DNA from: Bremia lactucae
Taxonomy: Eukaryota; Oomycota; Peronosporomycetes; Peronosporales; Peronosporaceae
NCBI RefSeq assembly: GCF_004359215.1
Contig: NC_090610.1
Coordinates: 3,644,001-3,708,000, forward strand
DNA length: 64,000 nucleotides
Direction of reading: 5' to 3'
Numbering within the stretch: position 1 is the first letter of the stretch; every line of letters begins with the position of its first letter. Positions 57,490 to 64,000 of this stretch are shown here, in pieces. A program made the translations under genes and the position numbers. Below the pieces are notes generated by a model. That model was not told the DNA's origin and did not search any database. It saw only the letters and a program-made list of their open reading frames with translations.

Positions 57490-57905
57490 CCCTAAGTTTG
57501 CCAAATCATACATTATACAGGTTCTAGATGCCAAGGGTGATGGGAATTGTGGTTACCGAATCGTCACCATAATTATGGAAATCTAAATGGCAAAGTTTTC
57601 AGAACGCATCTGAGCGGAAATTATGGAGAACAACAACTTTATAAAGAGATTGACGTAGCTGGAAACTAACGTGAAGTCGAAAGAATGCTGAATTCGGTCA
57701 TATGGGAAGACGGACCATGCGGATTGGATTACTGGATTTGCTTCCCCAAGTTCGGTCATGCTCTCGCGAACTGTTATGGCCGGCCAGTACACTTCTTCAG
57801 TGCAGAGCAAATGATCACAATTCTACCACATAGAATTTTTTTGAAGCAGCCAAGCCAATGGCCTGTGCATTCGTTGATGGAAACGTTTTTGTACCGATTT
57901 TCTTG
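57490..57905 (+). mobile_element. OTU-domain (MULE-type) remnant
   Basis: VLDAKGDGNCGYRIVT holds the OTU cysteine-protease site (DGNC). After a frameshift, the frame from 57685 gives DYWICFPKFGHALANCYGRP and then a tail resembling the OTU C-terminal part. OTU domains of this form are common in Mutator-like transposons of oomycetes. Stops near 57590 and 57620. The solo LTR at 58031 lies just downstream. Confidence 0.6.
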
Positions 57906-58030
57906 AGGTCAAATTCTCCTGTACTTCCCATTGCCCGTAACTGGAAATATTTTGCATCGTGGAGGCCCAGGTTTGGGCTGGAAATTAGTGTAATATTGAA
58001 ATTCTTATTCGCGTTGCTCTATATTCCAGG

Positions 58031-58462
58031 TGTAACGGGGCACTCTGCTTCAGTACAAGTCAACTTCGCACTGCTTCAGTGCGTGTGGTGCCTCACGTCA
58101 CTTCACGTACACTAGTACGTGCAGAGGAAGGCTCTCTTTGAAACACTTGCTTTGAAGAGGATTAAAAGTAAACTGTATTTAGTATAATTGAGTTATTCTG
58201 TTTCACTCTATTTACTACTAACTTAATTATAAACTTATTTAAAACATAAAATATAAATAAAGTATTATCTGTATCTCTTGCGCGCGTCCAGTGCTGACTG
58301 GACCGTGGAGCAAGTAGATATAATGGCATATATCTTCCAATGGATAAGGTTTTAGAATATTACTATGTAAAGTAATATTCTCCAAATATTATTTATTTTA
58401 AGATAAAATATTAAATAACAACTTTTAGGTGTTAATTTCATGTAAAAATACACCCCGTTACA
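58031..58462 (-). repeat. Solo LTR, family A
   Basis: 432 bp. On the minus strand it starts TGTAACGGGGTG and ends GCCCCGTTACA. Flanks CCAGG (left) and GCAGG (right) form a 4/5 match that could be the target-site duplication. No internal sequence of the element flanks it. Confidence 0.85.
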
Positions 58463-58469
58463 GCAGGGT

Positions 58470-59440
58470 TTATGGTAATTTCAGACGTAATGGCACTTGA
58501 ATGAGGCGATGATGCCAGCATTCATGGGCTGAATGTTTGATGTGCAGTTTGGTGGAAAGAGAGCGGCCTTTATATTTCCGAGCTCCAGTTTTTCCATTCT
58601 GTGGACGGAGCATTATCTAGCAATAGAAGATTTTTTCTGCCCTTTCTCTGGCAAGACTTGGTTCAACTGAATTCCAGGTACGCTTGCAATATCACATGGA
58701 ATACAACTAACCCTGATGTCATTGTCAAGTTTCTTTAGCCACTCTTGGAAAAGAATTCCAGTTATCCATGCCTTCTTGTTGTTCCTGTAATAAAACCCCA
58801 GCCGTTCTCCTATCTGCCGTTTAAAACAGTGTGGCATCTTGGATTTCCTAATAAAAAATGGTTTTAGCTTCTCGGAGCCATCAGCATTGGCGGTAAATGC
58901 TATAGTGAAACGCGTCTGAATGCGAAAGAAAGAACCAGAAGATTTTTTTTTGTAAAGTACAGTTAGGATAAGGTACTCAAAATCCAGATATAGCTCACTT
59001 TGTCCTTCTTTAGACCTTCAATTCTTTCCTGTGAAATGGTCTTTTCTGGAACCATGCTGTAGGTAGGCCTAAAAAAATCAGTATGATTCTCGCATATTAA
59101 TGCTTTTAATGATATGAATCCGACCTATTTATCCATGTTATACACATCTTTGAGCTCATATCGAGCTAAGGTTGCCTTGAGTTCAGGCAGTGCAGCTTCC
59201 ATGGCTTCTTGATCTGTGGAGCCACTTTCACCATTAATTCGGATGCACAAGTTAATTTCGCTGCTGGATCGCGGAAGCCATCCATTAAAAAACTTGTCAG
59301 CATGCTCAGCCAACCACAGGCGGTCAGCAAAGCACTTAGCATTAAGCTTGATAATCTCCCCCGTGTGTGTGAGGACAATGTTTTTCGCCTGGCACTGAAG
59401 CACACCAATACTTACCTCCCTATTTTCATAGAAATTCATG
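58470..59440 (-). mobile_element. pogo/Tigger transposase pseudogene
   Basis: The minus-strand order fits the family: the CENP-B/Tc5 DNA-binding part at 59439-59125 (FADRLWLAEHADKFFNGWL, ALPELKATLARYELKDVYNM), broken at NMDK where NMDETG is usual. Then comes a DDE region with RQIGERLGFYYRNNKKAWIT and GILFQEWLKKLDNDIR (58837-58613), and a final LLLDNAPS-like block. Frameshifts and stops throughout. The solo LTR adjoins its 3' end. Confidence 0.8.
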
Positions 59441-59639
59441 ATTAGTATTTAATTGAAGAAGCCATTTCGCGAATTACGTTGAAGTGAGTCTACTCTCATC
59501 CACGAGGCCCATTTATTAGTGCATCGCAACACTCTAGACATACCATCTATGATTGCGTCTTTTCTAGGTATCGGCATTTGAGCCAGTACCGTTGCAGCAT
59601 TAAGTTTATTGAACTACAAATTTTGCAAGCACGGAAGTA

Positions 59640-59795
59640 CCTGCGGACAAATTCATACTGGCGAGGCCGGTAGAAGTCGTGCGCAAGTACTTCCGTGCTT
59701 GCAACGCTTGTCAACGGGAGGAGCCCAATGCTTCATCCGTGCTCCGTTACAACCTCTGCCTGTTCCGGCAGAGTGTTGGCAGTCCGTATCTTAGA
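59640..59795 (+). mobile_element. Gypsy integrase fragment
   Basis: One frame gives RAPLQPLPVPAECWQSVS, and an adjacent frame gives KYFRACNACQREEPN: the CxxC half of the integrase zinc domain and the start of the core. Nearly the same sequence occurs in the element at 24290-24370. Confidence 0.7.
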
Positions 59796-59989
59796 CTCTT
59801 AGCCAGCCATTGAAAATTAATCGACTTTTATCTGGCGCTTTGAAGAACTTAATAAATCAATACAGTTTTAATTTCTCTGTATTCTAAAGCCTTAAACTTG
59901 CAAAGTTAAACAGGCAAGCCTACAGAGGCCATACGAAGCGGTACAAATATGTGCGATAATTGGTCCCATATGACCAAATTGCCGACATA

Positions 59990-60060
59990 CTTTATGGGTT
60001 TCGGCATACTGACGGATAAGGCCCTCAACGTCAACAACCAGCTGGGAACGAGGCTCCGAA
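59990..60060 (-). mobile_element. Gypsy chromodomain scrap
   Basis: Reverse-strand match to the chromodomain tail at 175-235 (..LVPSWLLTLRALS..-type translation from CTCAACGTCAACAACCAGCT). Very short. Confidence 0.5.
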
Positions 60061-61080
60061 ATGTTTTTTTCCGGTCTTTTTATTTTTTTCCACGGCCGTG
60101 TTTAAAACACTATTTTTTGTGATGGGTGAATTTTATCACAAAGTGGGTGGAAATAGTAAGTAATTTGATTGGTCAGATTCCACGTGGCTGGGTGGAAATA
60201 ACAACTTGGGTCCTAAATTTATTTTCCTTTATTGTTCATCTTGTAGGAAATAATATTTGTGTAATGGTTCTCCGAGTTGTGAAAGAAATAAAAATTATGG
60301 TGGCTGCACAGACATCGCTGAATTAGACTCTTTCAACAACAAAGAGAAGGTAGGACCGAGTGCTCTAAGAAATTGTCGCTGTGATGCTCAAATTATTAAA
60401 AAAGATGCTATATTTCTACATCCTAGTTTTACTCGTAGCGGGAAGTGTTTAAATTTATTTTATCGCCATTGAACATGCTACGGAGTTAGCCTATTGAAAC
60501 TTTATACGTCGCATCCAAGAGTGAGCAGATTGGCATAATTTGAGAATACACCTCTACACCTGTTGGCTGCTTTGTTGGAATGCAGCATTTTGACTATGTC
60601 GTGCAATGACCTTACTCACGGGCTTTCTGACAGCCGTGTTTTTAAAAGTGGTTAATGTGGGTCTAAAAGACCAAGTTTGTCTTCTGTCATCCTGATTCGA
60701 GCAATTACAGCCCTTGGGGTATCGTTTTGTGAAAATGCTATAGCATTTGAGGACTACATTTGGAAGGGTGCACAGTGTGCAGCCAAAGTAAATGGAGAAG
60801 CCAACTTTACTTTCTAAAAGCTTTATATGCTCCGCTCAAGCATCGTCGAAACAAAGAAGGGATAACCATCTCAGTCACGAGCAGAACCGTAAAAACGCGC
60901 TACTATAAATACGCGGAAACGCTTTAGTAGAAATGTTGCAAATCGTTTAGTATTGATAATCGATTCAGTGCGTAATATAATAATTTGACGATTGAACAAT
61001 AATTCTAACAGTAATTCGAACAGCACAAAATAGCCAATCAGAGTCGATCGTTAACGCGTGTAGGGCTCCTAAAAGAACCC
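60061..61080. other. Intergenic, nothing recognised
   Basis: About 1 kb before the F-box gene. Short open frames at 60126-60470 have no recognisable domain and an atypical composition. Confidence 0.4.
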
Positions 61081-62185
61081 ATGGCATTGCTTCCGCGCAC
61101 GCCGAAGGTGGAGTATGCGCGGCTTCGAAACCTCGGCAAGCGTGTCAAGGTCTACTCGAAGAGGCTGCGGAGAATTTGGCCGCGCATTGCTTCCTTTTTA
61201 ACGCCTCGAGAAATTTTTAGTGTGTTTTCCACGTGTCACCAACTGCAGCGGCTCCTAGACAATGATCGTGTCTGGTGCGATTCAAAATAATTTACACAAT
61301 GTGCGGAATAGAGGATGACGGAACGTTGCTGGAACAGGCAAATAAAGCTTGATCAAGCACTACAGGAAAATGTGACGAGGCTGTTGCTGCCAAATTTAGC
61401 AATACGCATTGATGATAACCTTTCGGCGAAAGAAAAGTTTCGTCGAGTGGTGCGTTAATCAACTGAAGCTGCTAGCATTTAGCGAAATACGTCGATTTAT
61501 ATATACTGCACTCAGATTCGCGTCCGGCGTATCCATGACCCAACCAATGCATTGCAACTGCGGCTACGAGAGGCCGAGCAAGAATCGTTTCGATTAAAGT
61601 TGCGGCAGGTAAACCGTTTCGTAGTTTACTAACATACGGTGAAAGCGAAAAAAGTAACAGATGTTATGTTTTAGCATAAAGTGCGGTATATGGTTTGGAT
61701 CAACGTCCCGCTTGTGTTGACGTTGTGTTTCTTGAGCATTTGGAGCTACACGTCTGCCTCTGCAGATGTTAAAAAGCTGACTGAAAACCCTTTAGCTCAG
61801 TTACGTGGTGCCACGAATGATATATATCAGCCTTCACGTGTTCACCCAATGAAGACGGTAAGCACTTGCTTTCAAAGATTCGCATAAACGCTTTGTCACA
61901 TCTTCTGCCCCCGCGCAGTTTGTTCTTGGGACGGATCTGCTACTATTTATTGCCGTGGTGATTTTGGGTGTTGGTGGTGCAAGTGACCAAGCACTATACA
62001 CTGTTGGAGTGCTTGTCGTGTTGGAGGCCACAGCCATGGTGGCTCAACTTGTGACATGGTCGTCGCCACTGGAAATTGTTCACTCGTTCTTGGTGCTTTC
62101 GATTCTTATATTTAATATTGCAGTTGGAATCAAAGAGCGAAACAAAAGTTTGCGCGATATGGCAGCGTTTGTCTCGAATTATTAA
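61081..62185 (+). CDS. F-box protein with C-terminal membrane domain
   Basis: Begins MALLPRTPKVEYARL. An F-box-like segment lies at residues about 38-66 (IASFLTPREIFSVFSTCHQL then DNDRVW). Later exons 61516-61608, 61675-61857 and 61919-62185 join in phase and give a coiled coil (RLREAEQESFRLKLRQ), then hydrophobic helices (VWINVPLVLTLCFLSIWSY, LLFIAVVILGVGGASD, VLVVLEATAMVAQLVTW, FLVLSILIFNIAVGI). Between 61290 and 61312 the first frame has two in-frame stops (TAA, TAG). Either a very short intron (39 nt, 61275-61313, keeping VW|MTER) removes them or the gene is broken. F-box proteins recruit SCF substrates; a membrane anchor on one is unusual. Confidence 0.6.
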
Positions 62186-62225
62186 AATTTAACGACACAA
62201 ACCAAATACCATTTTTAAATAAATC

Positions 62226-63146
62226 CTAGTAATTATCAAAGCAACAACCTGCAAGGCCCACAATGCTACTCGACACCATAGGCAATTCGATTTGACTCAT
62301 GGGTCCAAACGTAACATTTCGCGCTGCATCTGTTTCATCATACAGCACTTTAGACTGCAGCAAATCAAGAGGTGTCGTCCGAAACAGCGTTTCTCTCAAA
62401 CTTCTCTCCTCGGGTCGTTCCAGTGGCCCCTTTGGACGGTTGGCAGGATCCTCGCGAGACTGCACCCACTTGGCATCCAACTGCTTCTTGACTTTTCTTG
62501 CACTGGCACGCGCCAGCGCACCACCACGATGTTCTTTTTTCATGGCTTTGCCATGATCGCCATCGCCATTGCTCTACCTCCTCTCATTCATTACAAGCTG
62601 TCGAGCAACTTGGACCAATTCGCAACGACTGTCACTGGCCTTCGTAGCTGCAATCACTTTTTCTTGATCTCCTAATGGTACTAATACCGGTGCCTTTTCC
62701 ATAAATCTAACGTGCTGTAGCATTTGTATCGCATCAGCGCGACTGACATGCTCTGCCTCGTATGCTAAAGGGTTGCCACTTTGCAACGTTTCCTGGTGTT
62801 GACCCGTACATGCTTTTATACGATTACGACTCAAAGATGTCGAATTCCCCTGCTGACCAATCGTTGTTTTTCGATTAGAAATTGTTTGATGACTGGATAT
62901 AGCCATGCCATCGCGTCCGCGCTGAAGCTTATCATTGTGCGCGCTTTCATCGTTTAAAGCAATGGGTGGGTGGGTATGTGGAACCGGAGGTGACAGCGGT
63001 GTCAATTGTTCGTCCAGATTAGTGCTCGCTTTAATGCTCGCGTTATGGAGCTGATAAAGATGTGGCAAGGGTAATGTCGACATTGGATGGGCTTTAGGAG
63101 CTGGCGGCGGTGGCATAGGCTCCAGCTTCTCATCATTCAGCGACAT
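62226..63146 (-). CDS. Proline-rich protein of unknown function
   Basis: The N-terminal frame 63146-62574 (190 residues) is Pro/His-rich (EPMPPPPAPKAHPM) and then helical (SRADAIQMLQHVRFMEKAPV). It ends at a TAG, after which the same frame continues to 62226 (KKQLDAKWVQSREDP, PEERSLRETLFRTTPLDLLQ). An 81-nt GT-AG intron (donor right after NER, acceptor before KVKKQ) removes the TAG in phase, so a two-exon protein is preferred. No family recognised. Convergent with the F-box gene, 40 bp apart. Confidence 0.55.
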
Positions 63147-63672
63147 TGTCGTTGTGAATGCAATTATTGGAAACGACCTTTCAATTATAATATGTTAATT
63201 TTGGTAGGTTGAGCTGCTATTTACTATATATATGTATACTCCACGAGTAGATTCGCAAGGTACTATTGTATGCTTCATTCCTTTTGTGGAAAGTCATTTC
63301 ACTTCAATGAAGGTTTATTCGCTTAAGTGACTGCAATAATAAGGCACAGATCATATCTTTAATATAATTTAGTGGCGATCTCGTATCATACTGACAACCC
63401 ATTAAAAGAAAAAGAAAAAATCTAAGCTGGGCGCACGCACTTCGTTGAGAGTTGATTTTTTATAAGGTTATTACTATTGTACTCATGTTGACGAGTTTAT
63501 ATATTACATACTCACTGCATTACTTGTATTGCTCGCAATGTGGAATTGCAAAAAGAGATTCAAGCACCTAAAATTTTGGAGATGGATCAATTGTGAGTAT
63601 CGTTTCTAACTCGGAATTTGAACAGACGTCAAAATGAAAATATTTAAATAAATAGTCGCATTAATAAGGAAC
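63147..63672. promoter_or_regulatory. Divergent intergenic region
   Basis: About 525 bp between the proline-rich gene (-) and glucosidase II beta (+), which must hold both promoters. No specific element is identified; AT-rich, with a short TATATA run near 63225. Confidence 0.35.
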
Positions 63673-64000
63673 ATGACGCGCTTACTGTGCACCCTCGCAC
63701 AGTTTCATTTGCTCCGCGCGGTCTTAAGCTCGCCTTCTCCAGTGCCAATTCGTGGTGTTGCCCCGATTGACCAATCTACGTACTTATCTGCTGGCTTGTC
63801 CTGTATAGTGGGAGGTAAAGTGACAAATCTTCCCATTAGCCGAGTAAATGACGAGTATTGCGACTGCGAAGACGGTCGGGACGAGCCAGGTACAGCTGCT
63901 TGCTCGCACTTGACAACTGCTTTTTTTTACTGCAAAAACAGTGGCTTTTTGTCGGAAAAGGTGAGCACGTAAGCTGTGTTATCATCCAAGCAGAAACTCT
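63673..64000 (+). CDS. PRKCSH: Glucosidase II beta subunit, first exon (partial)
   Basis: Starts MTRLLCTLAQFHLLRAVLSS, a signal peptide. Then comes RVNDEYCDCEDGRDEPGTAA with FYCKNSGF, the calcium-binding LDLa-like module that opens every PRKCSH protein. Exon 1 is 63673-63960 (phase 0, ending GGAAAAG|GTGAGC); the rest lies beyond the window. The beta subunit retains the catalytic alpha subunit in the ER and presents N-glycans for glucose trimming. Together with the SDF2-like gene it is the second ER-folding gene in the window. Confidence 0.9.

Noticed and set aside
60126..60472. Short ORFs before the F-box gene
   Set aside because: Hydrophobic or low-complexity, overlapping frames, no domain, no splice logic.
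30188..63146. Reassigned stop codons, since three genes (FYVE, F-box, proline-rich) have an open frame continuing past stops
   Set aside because: Different stop codons (TGA, TAA, TAG) are involved, ordinary genes here end at the same codons, and GT-AG introns of length 3n can remove each stop.
1..64000. RxLR/CRN effector genes, tRNA or rRNA genes, CRISPR-like arrays
   Set aside because: No secreted short ORF with RxLR followed by EER or an LxLFLAK start was seen. No cloverleaf or rRNA sequence was recognised. The repeats present are LTR, minisatellite or segmental.

Overview
The window reads as oomycete nuclear DNA, most likely from a downy-mildew or Phytophthora-type genome. Three things point that way. 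The genes have few introns, mostly about 40-100 nt with GT-AG ends. Intergenic gaps within gene islands are small. The repeat fraction is dominated by decayed Ty3/gypsy elements, many with LTRs starting TGTAACGGG, together with Ty1/copia, LINE, pogo/Tigger and OTU-bearing MULE-like remnants. The lineage is inferred from family recognition; no database search was possible.

Layout. 1-2.3 kb: gypsy debris and LTR fragments. 2.3-11.3 kb, gene island 1: a BED-finger/dCMP deaminase (-), an HTH/M20 amidohydrolase (-), aspartate carbamoyltransferase (+), a TOPORS-like RING E3 (-), an LTO1-like protein (-) and a UDP-glycosyltransferase (-). 11.8-28 kb, repeat block: a dead copia element with both LTRs (11773-16795, -), a mosaic of copia and gypsy scraps, then a dead gypsy element with both LTRs (about 19652-26856, +). 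The 3' LTR of that gypsy element is broken by a segment carrying one arm of a nearly perfect 214-bp inverted repeat. 28.5-45 kb, gene island 2: a small two-exon gene (-), a short-chain dehydrogenase (+), a FYVE protein (-), a DDX54/Dbp10 helicase (+), an acyltransferase-3 membrane protein (-), the XRN2/Rat1 exonuclease (-), a PDZ-UBA protein (+) and an SDF2-like MIR protein with a cysteine-rich N-terminal exon (-). 45.3-60 kb, second repeat block: a tandem duplication whose junction carries a single N, LINE reverse transcriptase, Tigger and OTU remnants, and a solo LTR. 61-64 kb, gene island 3: an F-box/membrane protein gene (+), a proline-rich protein of unknown function (-) and the first exon of glucosidase II beta subunit (+, runs off the window).

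Most host genes are housekeeping: pyrimidine nucleotides (ATCase, dCMP deaminase), ribosome and RNA processing (LTO1-like, DDX54, XRN2), ER glycoprotein folding (SDF2-like, glucosidase II beta) and ubiquitin (TOPORS-like, UBA, F-box). ATCase and dCMP deaminase act in the same broad pathway and lie about 2.4 kb apart, separated by the amidohydrolase.

The strongest unusual observations are two N-terminal DNA-binding-domain fusions on neighbouring genes (BED finger with dCMP deaminase; CENP-B/psq-like HTH with an M20 amidohydrolase), the 214-bp inverted duplication, and the duplicated LTR-containing block. Several multi-exon genes (dCMP deaminase, LTO1, SDR, PDZ-UBA) were rebuilt by hand from phase-consistent splice sites, including a 25-nt microexon.
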